Origin: Clostridium_AI sp964409685
GTDB lineage: Bacteria; Bacillota; Clostridia; Lachnospirales; Lachnospiraceae
DNA length: 64,000 bases
Direction: 5' to 3'
NCBI GenBank assembly: GCA_964409685.1
Contig: CAYPEJ010000001.1
Coordinates: forward strand, 62,001-126,000
Positions within the stretch are counted from its first letter, which is position 1. Each line of letters starts with the position of its first letter. Below, one piece after another: positions 35,800 through 46,200 of the stretch. The position numbers and the translations under genes were made by a program. Below the pieces are notes generated by a model, which saw only the letters and a list, made by a program, of their open reading frames with translations, was not told the DNA's origin and ran no database searches.

Positions 35800-38748
35800 A
35801 TGGCAAAAAGTATTAAAAGCAGCAAAGAGTTAGGAAACATATTTGCATATGAACTAATTCAAGAAGAAAACTTAAAAGAAATCAGCAGTCTAGGACTTGT
35901 TTTTCGTCATAAAAAAAGTGGTGCCAGAGTAGTTGTAATCAGCAATCAGGATGACAATAAAGTATTTTCAATCGGTTTCCGTACTCCACCAGAAGATTCT
36001 ACTGGTGTTGCACATATCGTAGAGCATACTGTATTGTGTGGTTCTGATAAATATCCTTCAAAAGACCCATTTGTAGAACTAGCAAAAGGTTCTTTGAATA
36101 CATTTTTAAATGCGATGACATTTTCCGACAAAACCATTTATCCAGTAGCAAGTTGTAATGAAAAAGATTTTCAAAATCTTATGAGTGTATATATGGATGC
36201 CGTATTTCATCCAAACATTTATAAAAATAAATGCATTTTCCAACAAGAAGGTTGGTACTATGAATTAGAAAATGAAGAAGATGAATTAAATATCAACGGT
36301 GTTGTTTACAACGAGATGAAAGGTGTATTCTCGTCTCCAGAACAACAATTATATCGTTCCATTCAATGTTCTCTATTCCCAGATACCACATATGGAATTG
36401 AATCTGGCGGTGATCCAAAAGATATTCCAAATCTAACATATGAAGCATATTTAGATTTTCATAAGAAATATTATCATCCAACAAACAGCTATATTTACCT
36501 ATATGGTGATATGGATATCGAAGAAAAGTTAAATTGGATGGATGAAGAATACCTAAGTCACTACGAGTATGCACCAGTGGATTCTGAGATTAAGAAACAA
36601 GTAGCATTTCTAGAGATGAAGACAGTTCGTGAACAATACTCCATCTCAGAAAGCGAAGAAGGAAAAGCAGGAAATTATCTAAGCTACAATGTTGTAATTG
36701 AGACAAGCCTAGAAAAAGAACTTTATCTTGCATTTGAAATCTTAGAAGCGGCATTAATTAAATTCCCAGGAGCTCCATTAAAACAAGCTCTTATCGACGC
36801 AGGAATCGGTATCGACATTCTAAGTCAATTTGAAAATGGTATCTACCAACCATATTTCAGTATTATTGCAAAAGAAGTAGAAGCTGGAAGAGAAGAAGAA
36901 TTCTTAAACGTAATCAAAGATACGTTACAAAAAGTCTGCAAAGAAGGAATTGGCGAATCTGCACTTCTTGCAGCCATTAATTATCATGAATTCCGTTTTA
37001 AAGAAGGGGATTTCGGTTCCTATCCAAAAGGACTTATGTATGGAATTCAAGTATTAGATAGCTGGCTTTATGATGATTCCGCTGTCTTCGTACACCTTCA
37101 AGCAGAAGATACGTTCCATATGATGAAGGAAAATGTAAAGACAGGATATTTTGAAAAGTTAATTGAAAAGTATTTATTAGATAATCCACACAGCACGTTA
37201 GTAATAGTAGAACCAGAAGTGGGATTAACTTCCAAAGAAGAGAAGAAATTAAAGGAAAAATTAGAAGCTTATAAAGCGTCTCTTTCTTCCAATGAAATCA
37301 AAGAAATCGTTCGCCAGACTTTAGTCCTAAGAGAATGGCAAGAAACTCCGTCCACACAGGAAGAGTTGGAATTAATTCCATTATTAGAGAGAAAGGACAT
37401 CAAACGAGACGTCCGTCCAATCTTAAATGAAAAATATAACATTGCAAATGTAACAACTTTACACCATAATATTAGTACTAATGGTATTTGTTATATTAGA
37501 ATAGGATTTTCATTAAAAGATTATATTGGATATGCAAAATATCTTAGTTTGTTAAGTTATATACTCGGTAAGACAGGAACACAAAATCATGAATTCCAAG
37601 AGTTGGCAACTCAGGTCAACATTCATACAGGTGGCATTGTATACAATGTAGAAACTTACGATATGCCTTACAAGAAAAATGATTTTAAAGCATTTTTTGA
37701 AGTAACAGCAAAAGTACTGTATGAAAATATAGATAAGGCATTGGGCTTTATTACAGAAACAATTTTTACAAGTTGTCTTTCTGATAAGAAGAGAATCAAA
37801 GAAATTGTTTCCGAAACAAAATCCAAGATGAGAATTAAGATGAATGGAAGTGCCCATTCTCTTGCAGCAGGCAGAGCATTATCTTATCTCTCAAAAGGTG
37901 CACAGTTTAGTGATGAAATGGTAGGATGGGAATTCTATCAATTCTTAAATGAATTAGAAGAAAACTTTGAAGAAAAATTCGATGAAGTAACAGATACACT
38001 AACAAAAATGTGTGAAAGCATTTTCCGTAAAGAAAACATGATTATGAGTGTAACCTGCGAAGAAGAAGGTTTTGAACAGTTTAAGAAATGTGCAGAACAA
38101 TTCGTTGCACAAGTAGAAGAACAGGAAAAAGATGCTGTATTAGAAGCAAAGACTGATTTACCAGTATTAGAACCAGTAAATGAGGGAATAAAGACTGCTG
38201 GGCAAGTTCAATTTGTTGCTGTTGCAGGTAACTATTTGGAAGATGGAAATCAGTATACAGGTGCTTTAAAAGTATTAAAAACAATTATGTCTTATGACTA
38301 TTTGTGGGTGAATGTTCGTGTGAAAGGTGGCGCTTACGGTTGTATGTGTAACTTCTATCGCAATGGAAATGGCTACTTTGTATCCTATCGTGATCCAAAT
38401 CTAGCAGAAACTGTAGAAGTGTACAAACAAGTTTGCGACTACGTGAAGAATTTTGAAATTGATGCAAGGGATATGACAAAATTTGTACTTGGAACAGTAA
38501 GTACAACAGATACACCACTAAATCCTTGCGGACTAGGGGAACGTTCCTACAATTGCTACATGTGTGAATTAACAGAAGAGCAATTGCAAAAAGAACGTAA
38601 TAGTATCATTGACTGCCAAGCAGAGGATATACGTAATCTAGAAGGTCTCATGAAAGCAATCTTCGACCATTATGTACTTTGCGTTGTAGGAAATGAAGAT
38701 AAGATAGAAGAACAGAAAGAATTATTTGATAAAACATTTAATTTATAG
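35800..38748 (+). CDS. Presequence-protease-like M16C metallopeptidase
   Basis: 982 residues, the length of PreP/falcilysin-like M16C peptidases. The inverted zinc motif HIVEH is at 72-76 (AHIVEHTVLCGSDKYPSKDP), with the third ligand Glu172 in VYNEMKGVFSSPEQ. The second half holds the inactive M16 fold with the substrate Arg/Tyr loop VRVKGGAYGCMCNFYRNG. It degrades oligopeptides inside a closed chamber in the cytoplasm, as no signal peptide is visible. It precedes era by 15 bases and may share a transcript. Confidence 0.93.
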   Translation: MAKSIKSSKELGNIFAYELIQEENLKEISSLGLVFRHKKSGARVVVISNQDDNKVFSIGFRTPPEDSTGVAHIVEHTVLCGSDKYPSKDPFVELAKGSLNTFLNAMTFSDKTIYPVASCNEKDFQNLMSVYMDAVFHPNIYKNKCIFQQEGWYYELENEEDELNINGVVYNEMKGVFSSPEQQLYRSIQCSLFPDTTYGIESGGDPKDIPNLTYEAYLDFHKKYYHPTNSYIYLYGDMDIEEKLNWMDEEYLSHYEYAPVDSEIKKQVAFLEMKTVREQYSISESEEGKAGNYLSYNVVIETSLEKELYLAFEILEAALIKFPGAPLKQALIDAGIGIDILSQFENGIYQPYFSIIAKEVEAGREEEFLNVIKDTLQKVCKEGIGESALLAAINYHEFRFKEGDFGSYPKGLMYGIQVLDSWLYDDSAVFVHLQAEDTFHMMKENVKTGYFEKLIEKYLLDNPHSTLVIVEPEVGLTSKEEKKLKEKLEAYKASLSSNEIKEIVRQTLVLREWQETPSTQEELELIPLLERKDIKRDVRPILNEKYNIANVTTLHHNISTNGICYIRIGFSLKDYIGYAKYLSLLSYILGKTGTQNHEFQELATQVNIHTGGIVYNVETYDMPYKKNDFKAFFEVTAKVLYENIDKALGFITETIFTSCLSDKKRIKEIVSETKSKMRIKMNGSAHSLAAGRALSYLSKGAQFSDEMVGWEFYQFLNELEENFEEKFDEVTDTLTKMCESIFRKENMIMSVTCEEEGFEQFKKCAEQFVAQVEEQEKDAVLEAKTDLPVLEPVNEGIKTAGQVQFVAVAGNYLEDGNQYTGALKVLKTIMSYDYLWVNVRVKGGAYGCMCNFYRNGNGYFVSYRDPNLAETVEVYKQVCDYVKNFEIDARDMTKFVLGTVSTTDTPLNPCGLGERSYNCYMCELTEEQLQKERNSIIDCQAEDIRNLEGLMKAIFDHYVLCVVGNEDKIEEQKELFDKTFNL

Positions 38749-38763
38749 AGGATGGATAAGAGA

Positions 38764-39669
38764 ATGAATAGCAGTTATAAATCAGGCTTCGTAACTTTAA
38801 TCGGAAGACCAAATGTAGGAAAATCAACTTTAATGAATCAGATTATTGGACAGAAAATCGCGATTACTTCCAATAAGCCACAGACCACAAGAAACCGTAT
38901 TCAAACAGTTTATTCAGAAGAAAATGGACAGATCATTTTCTTAGATACACCAGGTATCCACAAAGCGAAAAATAAACTTGGCGAATACATGGTAACTGTT
39001 GCAGAACGTACTTTAAATGAAGTAGACGTTATCTTATGGCTTGTAGAACCGACCACATTTATCGGTGCAGGGGAGCAGCATATCGCAGAAACTCTTCAAA
39101 GAGTAAAAACACCAGTAATTCTTGTTATCAACAAAATTGATACAGTAAAGAAAGAAGAATTACTTCCAGTAATTGCAGCATATCAGAAACTATACAAGTT
39201 TGCTGAAATCATTCCAGTGTCTGCTATGCAAGGTGAAAATAAAGAAAACCTAATCGAAGGAATCTTTAAATACCTACAAGAAGGTCCTCAATTCTATGAT
39301 GAAGATACCATCACAGACCAGCCTGAAAGACAAATTGTTTCTGAATTAATTCGTGAAAAAGCACTTCGTCTTCTAAATGATGAGATTCCACACGGTATCG
39401 CCGTTTCTATCGAAAGAATGAAAGAGCGTAAAGGCGGCGGTATGATGGATATCGACGCAACAATTGTTTGTGAAAGAGATTCTCATAAAGGAATCATCAT
39501 CGGTAAAAAAGGTGCCATGTTAAAAAATATCGGTACAGCAGCCCGTCAAGAAATCGAGAATTTATTAGATGAAAGAGTAAACCTTCAACTTTGGGTAAAA
39601 GTTAGAAAGGACTGGCGTGATAGCGACATGTTCCTGAAAAACTACGGGTATAATAAAACTGAAATCTAG
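38764..39669 (+). CDS. era: GTPase Era
   Basis: 301 residues from ATG 38764. The earlier ATG at 38752 lies right against the AGAGG site, so the later start fits better. G1 GRPNVGKS (14-21), G3 DTPG, G4 NKID and G5 SAM are all present, followed by the KH domain (GIIIGKKGAMLKNIG). It acts in 16S rRNA 3' end maturation and 30S assembly. Gene order era - yqzL-like - recO matches Firmicutes. Confidence 0.97.
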   Translation: MNSSYKSGFVTLIGRPNVGKSTLMNQIIGQKIAITSNKPQTTRNRIQTVYSEENGQIIFLDTPGIHKAKNKLGEYMVTVAERTLNEVDVILWLVEPTTFIGAGEQHIAETLQRVKTPVILVINKIDTVKKEELLPVIAAYQKLYKFAEIIPVSAMQGENKENLIEGIFKYLQEGPQFYDEDTITDQPERQIVSELIREKALRLLNDEIPHGIAVSIERMKERKGGGMMDIDATIVCERDSHKGIIIGKKGAMLKNIGTAARQEIENLLDERVNLQLWVKVRKDWRDSDMFLKNYGYNKTEI

Positions 39670-39785
39670 GATGAAATATTCAGCCAAGATTTTATAATAC
39701 AATTTTAAGAGCATTTGTATATTCGTATAACGAAATGGCAATCCTAATAGTAAAGACATAGACTATATTAGGGGGTCATAGGTTG

Positions 39786-40025
39786 ATGCGGATGTATACC
39801 GTCATTCAGCCAAACAAGTTTATGCTACGCGAACTTGCGCCATTAGCTACTCCTAAAAAAACAGTCGTAGCATGGAGGCTAAAAATGAGTGATATAGAAC
39901 TTTGGAAGTTGTTTGAGAAAACTGGTAGTATTAATGATTATTTAAATTATGCCTGTACATGTGAGAGTGAATGTGAAGAAGACTCTTATGAAGGCTGTCA
40001 TAAAGAGGTTGAGTATTTTGAGTAA
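39786..40025 (+). CDS. YqzL-like small protein, N-terminally extended
   Basis: 79 residues if started at ATG 39786 (GGGGG ten bases upstream). The core LWKLFEKTGSINDYL matches YqzL, which lies between era and recO in Bacillus and is about 45 residues long. The shorter start ATG 39885, also with a GGAGG site, would give that length (46 residues). The extension (FMLRELAPLATPKKTVVAWR) has normal protein composition, so I keep the long form with reservation. A Cys/Glu-rich tail (CTCESECEEDSYEGCHKEVE) is unlike Bacillus YqzL. Function unknown. Confidence 0.6.
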   Translation: MRMYTVIQPNKFMLRELAPLATPKKTVVAWRLKMSDIELWKLFEKTGSINDYLNYACTCESECEEDSYEGCHKEVEYFE

Positions 40026-40767
40026 TCAAGTTTGTCTTATGGGCATGGTGCTTTCTACTATGCCCGTAGGAGACTATGATAGAAGAGTCGTTATTTTAAC
40101 CAAAGAGTGCGGAAAAATTTCTGCTTTTGCAAAAGGCGCTAGAAGACCAAATAGCGCCTTACTTGCATGTTCGCAACCTTTTTCCTTTGGATACTTTACG
40201 TTGATTCAAGGACGATCTTCTTATAACATTGTCTCTGCAGAGATTAGTAATTATTTCACAGATTTGAGAGAAGATTTAGATGCGGTGGCACTCGGTATGT
40301 ATTTCTGTGAATTTGCAGATTACTATGGAAGAGAAAATATGGAAGCTATGGGGATGTTAAAATTGTTGTACCAATCCCTACGAGCATTAAGCAAAAAAAC
40401 GTTATCCCATCGTTTGATTCGGTACATATTCGAACAAAAGATTATGGCGATAAACGGAGAAGGACCACAAGTATTTTCATGTGTAAAATGCAATACCGAG
40501 ATATCCTGTGATGCACCTTATATCTTCCATATACGAGAAGGTGGCATTGTATGTGAATCTTGTAAAAGGATGAGTTTAGGTGGTTTTTATATTCAACCAG
40601 CAACCATTTACACATTACAATATATTATGTCATCTAGTATAGAAAAATTATTTACATTTCGAGTATCTGACCAAGTGTTAGATGAAATGGAAAAACTAAA
40701 CGAGCAATATATGGAGCTTTACATTGATAAAAAGTTTCGATCCTTAAAAATGTTTGAGCCCTTCTAA
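40018..40767 (+). CDS. recO: DNA repair protein RecO
   Basis: 249 residues from TTG 40018, nine bases after AAAGAGG and overlapping the previous stop by eight bases; the upstream in-frame ATG at 39949 would run through the YqzL-like gene and give a non-conserved extension. The OB fold start (GMVLSTMPVGDYDRRVVILT, KECGKISAFAKGARRPNS) and the zinc site (CVKCN ... CESC) are typical. RecO loads RecA with RecR during recombinational repair. Confidence 0.93.
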   Translation: MSNQVCLMGMVLSTMPVGDYDRRVVILTKECGKISAFAKGARRPNSALLACSQPFSFGYFTLIQGRSSYNIVSAEISNYFTDLREDLDAVALGMYFCEFADYYGRENMEAMGMLKLLYQSLRALSKKTLSHRLIRYIFEQKIMAINGEGPQVFSCVKCNTEISCDAPYIFHIREGGIVCESCKRMSLGGFYIQPATIYTLQYIMSSSIEKLFTFRVSDQVLDEMEKLNEQYMELYIDKKFRSLKMFEPF

Positions 40768-40799
40768 CAACGCTATTTGACATATGATATAAAATTTTG

Positions 40800-40828
40800 T
40801 TGAAAAATATTGCAATTAAGGTTAAAAT
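40800..40828 (+). promoter_or_regulatory. Promoter of the lipoprotein gene
   Basis: TTGAAA (40800-40805) and TAAAAT (40823-40828) are 17 bases apart, about 50 bases before the start codon. It may also serve glyS. Confidence 0.5.
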
Positions 40829-40880
40829 AAAAAGAACCATGTTTAGAATCGGGGAAAAAACATAAAGGTGTAGGTATGGT

Positions 40881-41489
40881 ATGAAAAAGAGCGCATTCAT
40901 ATTGATGCTGTGCATTAGTCTTGCATGTTGCACTACAGGGTGCAAAGGCAAAGTACAATCGCTAAAGTTATCAGAGATAAAAGATGAAACTGTATTATTA
41001 CGCAGTGATGGAAGTGTGCAATCTGCGGCATACGAAGAATTTGATAAGTATTATTACGATGAAAAAGAATTAGAGGAGTATATGGAAGCCGTCATTGAAG
41101 ACTACAACGAACGCAATGGTGAGAAATCTGTAAAACTTGCGAAATTCGATTTAGAAAAAGTGAATGGTAAAAATATTGCAAAAGCAATTTTTTCATATAA
41201 AGACTTAGCCACATATTGTGAAATGAATGGTGTCGCAGCCACAACATACACAATAGAAGAGGCAAAAGCAGCAGGGGTTCTCCCAACTACATTTACAAAT
41301 GCAGCTGACGGCACAAAGATTGATCAGAATGCCGTAACAGAGAATTCGAATTATAAAGTACTTGTGATTCAGGTAAAAGCAGATATTATGCTTCCTGATT
41401 CTGTAAAGTATTACTCCAATGCAATGTTATTAAATTCAAATTCAGTTGAAACAACTGGAGAGCAAACTGCAGTAATCGTTTATAAATAA
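40881..41489 (+). CDS. Putative lipoprotein of unknown function
   Basis: 202 residues. A type II signal peptide (KKSAFILMLCISLACCTTGC) ends in a lipobox-like sequence with the modified Cys most likely at 21; Cys16/17 are alternatives. The mature part is acidic and contains LSEIKDETVLLRSDGSVQSA and a repeated polar pattern, without catalytic motifs. It lies between recO and glyS with its own promoter. Family not recognised; anchored at the outer face of the membrane by inference. Confidence 0.8.
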   Translation: MKKSAFILMLCISLACCTTGCKGKVQSLKLSEIKDETVLLRSDGSVQSAAYEEFDKYYYDEKELEEYMEAVIEDYNERNGEKSVKLAKFDLEKVNGKNIAKAIFSYKDLATYCEMNGVAATTYTIEEAKAAGVLPTTFTNAADGTKIDQNAVTENSNYKVLVIQVKADIMLPDSVKYYSNAMLLNSNSVETTGEQTAVIVYK

Positions 41490-41529
41490 AAATGTAATAA
41501 ATTAAGATACTAAGAAAGGTGATCAGTCA

Positions 41530-42918
41530 ATGGAAAAGACAATGGACAAGATAGTCGCATTAGCAAAAGCAAGAGGATTTGTTTATCCAGGTTCCGAAAT
41601 CTACGGAGGTCTTGCAAATACTTGGGACTACGGTAATTTAGGTGTAGAATTAAAGAACAACGTAAAAAAAGCATGGTGGAAGAAATTCATCCAAGAAAAC
41701 CCATACAACGTTGGGGTTGACTGTGCGATTTTAATGAATCCTCAGACATGGATTGCTTCTGGACACTTAGGAAGTTTCTCCGATCCTCTTATGGATTGTA
41801 AAGAATGTCGTGAAAGATTCCGTGCAGATAAAATCATCGAAGATTATATGCAAGAAAATGGAATTACAATTGATGGTGCAGTAGATGCTTGGTCGAATGA
41901 AGAAATGGCGAAGTACATCGAAGAAAAAAATATCTGCTGTCCAAGTTGTGGAAAACATAACTTTACAGAGATTCGTCAATTTAACTTAATGTTCAAGACA
42001 TTCCAAGGTGTAACAGAAGATGCGAAAAACACAGTTTATTTAAGACCTGAGACTGCTCAAGGTATCTTTGTAAACTTTAAAAACGTACAAAGAACATCTC
42101 GTAAGAAGATTCCATTTGGTATTGGACAAATTGGTAAGTCATTCCGTAACGAGATTACACCAGGTAACTTCACATTCCGTACTCGTGAATTCGAGCAAAT
42201 GGAATTAGAATTCTTCTGTGAGCCAGATACAGATTTAGAATGGTTTGCATACTGGAAGGAATTCTGTATCAACTGGTTAAAAGAACTTGGTATCAAGGAA
42301 GATGAAATGCGTGTTCGTGACCATGATCAAGAAGAATTATCTTTCTACTCAAAAGCTACAACAGATATCGAATTCTTATTCCCATTCGGATGGGGCGAAT
42401 TATGGGGTATCGCTGATAGAACAGATTATGATTTAACACAACATCAAGAAGTATCCAAAGAAGATATGAGCTACTTTGATGATGAAAAGAAAACAAAATA
42501 TGTTCCTTACGTTATCGAACCATCATTAGGTGCAGACCGTGTTGTTCTTGCATTCTTATGTGGCGCATACGATGAAGAAGAATTAGAAGGCGGCGACGTT
42601 AGAACAGTTCTTCATTTCCACCCAGCATTAGCACCAGTTAAGATTGGTGTTTTACCATTATCTAAGAAACTTGCTGATGGCGCTGGTAACATTTATGCAG
42701 AGTTATCTAAATACTATAACTGTGAATACGATGACCGTGGAAATATCGGTAAACGTTATAGAAGACAAGATGAGATCGGTACACCTTTCTGTGTTACTTA
42801 CGACTTTGAATCTGAAACAGATGGTTGTGTAACAGTTCGTGATCGTGATACGATGGAACAAGAAAGAATTAAGATCGAAGACTTAAAAGCTTACTTTGAA
42901 AAGAAATTTGAATATTAA
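41530..42918 (+). CDS. glyS: Glycyl-tRNA synthetase, alpha2 type
   Basis: 462 residues, a class II synthetase of the homodimeric (GRS1/bacterial glyQS-unlike) type. It shows KARGFVYPGSEIYGGLANTW, the motif 2 region FRNEITPGNFTFRTREFEQM, the motif 3 region PSLGADRVVLAFLCGA and the C-terminal anticodon-binding domain (IGVLPLSKKLADGAGNIYAE). A CxxC ... zinc site (CCPSCGKHNF) is present. No T-box leader is visible in the 40 bases before it. A terminator follows at 42984. Confidence 0.97.
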   Translation: MEKTMDKIVALAKARGFVYPGSEIYGGLANTWDYGNLGVELKNNVKKAWWKKFIQENPYNVGVDCAILMNPQTWIASGHLGSFSDPLMDCKECRERFRADKIIEDYMQENGITIDGAVDAWSNEEMAKYIEEKNICCPSCGKHNFTEIRQFNLMFKTFQGVTEDAKNTVYLRPETAQGIFVNFKNVQRTSRKKIPFGIGQIGKSFRNEITPGNFTFRTREFEQMELEFFCEPDTDLEWFAYWKEFCINWLKELGIKEDEMRVRDHDQEELSFYSKATTDIEFLFPFGWGELWGIADRTDYDLTQHQEVSKEDMSYFDDEKKTKYVPYVIEPSLGADRVVLAFLCGAYDEEELEGGDVRTVLHFHPALAPVKIGVLPLSKKLADGAGNIYAELSKYYNCEYDDRGNIGKRYRRQDEIGTPFCVTYDFESETDGCVTVRDRDTMEQERIKIEDLKAYFEKKFEY

Positions 42919-42983
42919 TTTATATATGGATGCGGCAAAGAGTAGATACAAGAACAATGCCACTAAGTTATGATGATGAAACT

Positions 42984-43022
42984 AGACCTCTATACCAATC
43001 AAAAGGTATAGAGGTCTTCTTT
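42984..43022 (+). terminator. Terminator after glyS
   Basis: A perfect 13-base stem AGACCTCTATACC / GGTATAGAGGTCT with an eight-base loop, followed by TCTTTTATTTT. Confidence 0.92.
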
Positions 43023-43030
43023 TATTTTGC

Positions 43031-43059
43031 TTGACAAAGTTATGTGTGCAAGGTAAAGT
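43031..43059 (+). promoter_or_regulatory. Candidate promoter of the PKS/NRPS operon
   Basis: TTGACA (43031-43036) and TAAAGT (43054-43059) are 17 bases apart, about 185 bases before the first biosynthetic gene. Confidence 0.55.
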
Positions 43060-43245
43060 TAAAGAAAAGCAAGTGTAATGACTCGCTTATTTTACAGTAA
43101 AGATAAACTTGGAAGACATAACATAATAGCGAATAAAATGTAACTCATGCGAAAGAGGAAATATAGAATAGTTCCTTAAGATGAGGAAGCAAAAAGCTCT
43201 TAAAACATACCTACTTAGCTACTAAGTAGAAGAAAGGCGGATGTT

Positions 43246-46200
43246 ATGTACAATAATCTAATTGATGTTATTACTTCTAAGAAAGAGGTAGATAGCAAAG
43301 GAATATACTTTATAGAAAATGAAGTAGAAGAAGAATACTTATCTTATCGGGAACTTTATACGTTATCATGGCAATTGAAAGAACAGTTGAGGGAACATGG
43401 CATCATGCCAGGAACAGAGATTATATTACAGTATGAAGAGAACCGGTCATTTTTAATTGCATTTTGGGCATGTATCTTAGGAAGGATGATTCCGGTACCA
43501 CAAGCAGTACAAAAGGGAAAAGAATCCATTGAGCATGTTTTAAAAGTCTATCATCAGCTAAAAAACCCACTTATTATAACAAATCAGTCAAGAATGGAAG
43601 AAATATTGCAGTATGCAAAAGGACAAAAAATAGGGCCAATCCATTTTTTTGTTCATACGAAATTATTTAAAGATAGGGAAATAGAGGATTACCCAATTAC
43701 CTGTGATCCAAAGGATATTGCATTTTTACAGTTTTCATCGGGTTCTACGGGAGAACCAAAAGGAATACAAGTCTCACATCTTAATTTGATTGAGAATTTC
43801 AATGGTATGGTAAAAAGTAGTGAGATACAACCAACAGATAGTATACTTAGCTGGATGCCGTTATATCATAATTTAGGCTTAATTGTAAGTCATATGCTTG
43901 GTATTGTGTGTGAACTGGATAGCTATCTAATGAAAACTGAACTCTTTGTTTATCATCCTTATCTTTGGATGGAGAAGATTAGTGAACATAGAGTGACGCT
44001 TAGTTGTAGTCCGAATTTTGGCTATCGTTACTACCTTCGTAGCATAATGAATCGTGATTGTAGCAAATTAGACTTATCTTGTCTGCGTATTATTTTAAAC
44101 GGAGCAGAACCGATTTCAATAAAGGCATGTAATACATTTCTTGAGATGATGAAACCATATGGTTTAAGAGAAGATGTATTTCAAACAGGATATGGTCTTG
44201 CAGAAGCAACGGTTTCTGTCACATCTACTTATGTTGGAAGATTTTTAGAAAAAGTTGTGATTAGTGCTGAAAATCAAAAAGTAGGAGAACCAGTTCAATT
44301 TCTAACATCAGAACCAGATAATACATATGCATTAGAACTAGTAAAGGTAGGTCGTCCTCATTATAATATTCAGATTCGTACAGTAGATGAGGAGGGAAGA
44401 CAATTAGCGGATGATTTTTTTGGAGAAATTCAGGTAAAAGGGCCGATTGTAAGTTGTGGTTACTATGAAGGCCTCAATCAAGATCACAAGATGGAAATAC
44501 AAGATGGCTGGTTAAGTACGGGTGATATTGGATTTTTACACAAAGGGCAATTGGTTATTAGTGGAAGAAAAAAAGACATTATTTTTGTAAATGGAAAAAA
44601 CTATTTTTGTCATGACTTAGAAAGTGTAATTCGTGAAGAATATCCAAATTGTGAGTGTGCTATTTGTGGGATTTACCAAAAAGAATTAGAACAGGATCAG
44701 ATTGTTTTGTTTTTAGTAAAAGGAACACAAACTTTTGTTGAAATAAGAAAATTTGGTGAAAGTTTACGAAGACGAATTATGAAACGAACTGGTTTAAAGG
44801 TTGATAAAATTGTATTGGTAAGCGAAATTCCAAAAAGCTCTAGTGGTAAAATACAGCGTTTTCAATTGAAGGAATATATAGAAAAAGGTTTGTATTATAA
44901 TTTAAATCAGCAATATACAAGAACCCAAATTATAGATATGATACAGGAGCAGATAGAAAAGGTTCTAGGATTTACAATGGAGGATTTTGATGAAAGTATA
45001 GTAGAATACGGAATGAACTCTATGAAGGCTGCAAGTTTTCATAAATATTTAACCCAGTCCTTTGAAAGAGATTTACCAGTGTCTATTGCCTATGATTATC
45101 CATCTGTAAATGTAATCGCAAATTATTTGTTGGCTCAGGAAGAAGATGTTAGTAGAAAAGAGGATAAGAAAAAAGCGAGTACGGTACAAGAGATTGCAGT
45201 GATAGGTATGTCATGCGAGTTTCCAGGAGGAGTAGATGATGTAGAAACTTTTTGGACAAAGCTTTTAGAAGGTTTTGATGCAATTGGCGATATACCAGAA
45301 GAACGAAAAGAATTGGATGGGTATTGCAAGAGAACTGGATTAAACCTAAAAGGAGGATTTCTTAGAGATATAGACCAGTTCGATGCGGGATTATTTGGAA
45401 TTACACCAAAGGAAGCGAAATATTTAGATCCACAACAGCGACTATTATTAAAACATTCCTATCTGGCGATGCAAGATGCTTGTCTTGATACAAAGAGTTT
45501 GCGAGGAAGTAGAACAGGGGTATATGTAGGCATTTCAAATAATGACTATAAGGAGATTATGCCAAAAGACGAAATGATTCCGTATATGCTTTCAGGCAAT
45601 ATTAATAGTATGGCAGCAGGGAGAATTAGCTACACATTTGATTTTCAAGGTCCTTCTATGGTAATTGACACAGCGTGTTCCTCTTCTTTAGTAGCGATTC
45701 ATCAAGCTATTTTAAGCTTACGTTCTGGAGAAAGTGATATGGCATTAGCAGGAGGTGTAAACTGTATTCTTTCGCCATTTGGATATGTTGGATTAAGAGA
45801 AATGAATGCGTTATCTCCAACTGGAAGATGTCATACATTTGATGATAAAGCAGATGGATATGTGCGAAGTGAAGGTTGCGGAGTTGTTCTTCTGAAACGA
45901 TTGGAAGATGCAGTAAAAGATGGAGACCATGTATATGCGGTTGTAAAAGGAAGTGCGGTCAACAGTGATGGATGGAGTAGTGGATTAACGGCACCAAATG
46001 GAACAGCACAGGTGAAAGTAATGCAACTTGCACTAGAAGATGCAGGTGTTAATCCGTCAGATATTTCTTTTATTGAAACCCATGGAACAGGAACGAAGCT
46101 AGGAGATCCACAGGAGATAAATGCTTTGAATCGTGTTTATGGAGGAAGAAAAGATGAAATTGTTTTAGGAGCGGTAAAAACGAATATAGGGCATACGGAA

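Larger units (their letters stand above)
42919..43245. other. Intergenic region between glyS and the PKS/NRPS locus
   Basis: 327 bases holding the glyS terminator, a candidate promoter and an AT-rich leader of about 185 bases before the first PKS gene. Nothing resembling a gene or known riboswitch was seen in the leader. Confidence 0.6.

Noticed and set aside
38752..38763. Era start at ATG 38752
   Set aside because: The AGAGG site directly abuts this ATG, leaving no spacer; ATG 38764 has proper spacing and the normal Era N-terminus.
39949..40017. Upstream ATG start for recO
   Set aside because: The extra 23 residues are encoded inside the YqzL-like gene, have no site of their own and are not part of the RecO OB fold start.
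41490..41529. T-box leader for glyS
   Set aside because: The gap after the lipoprotein gene is only 40 bases and has no T-box sequence or terminator.
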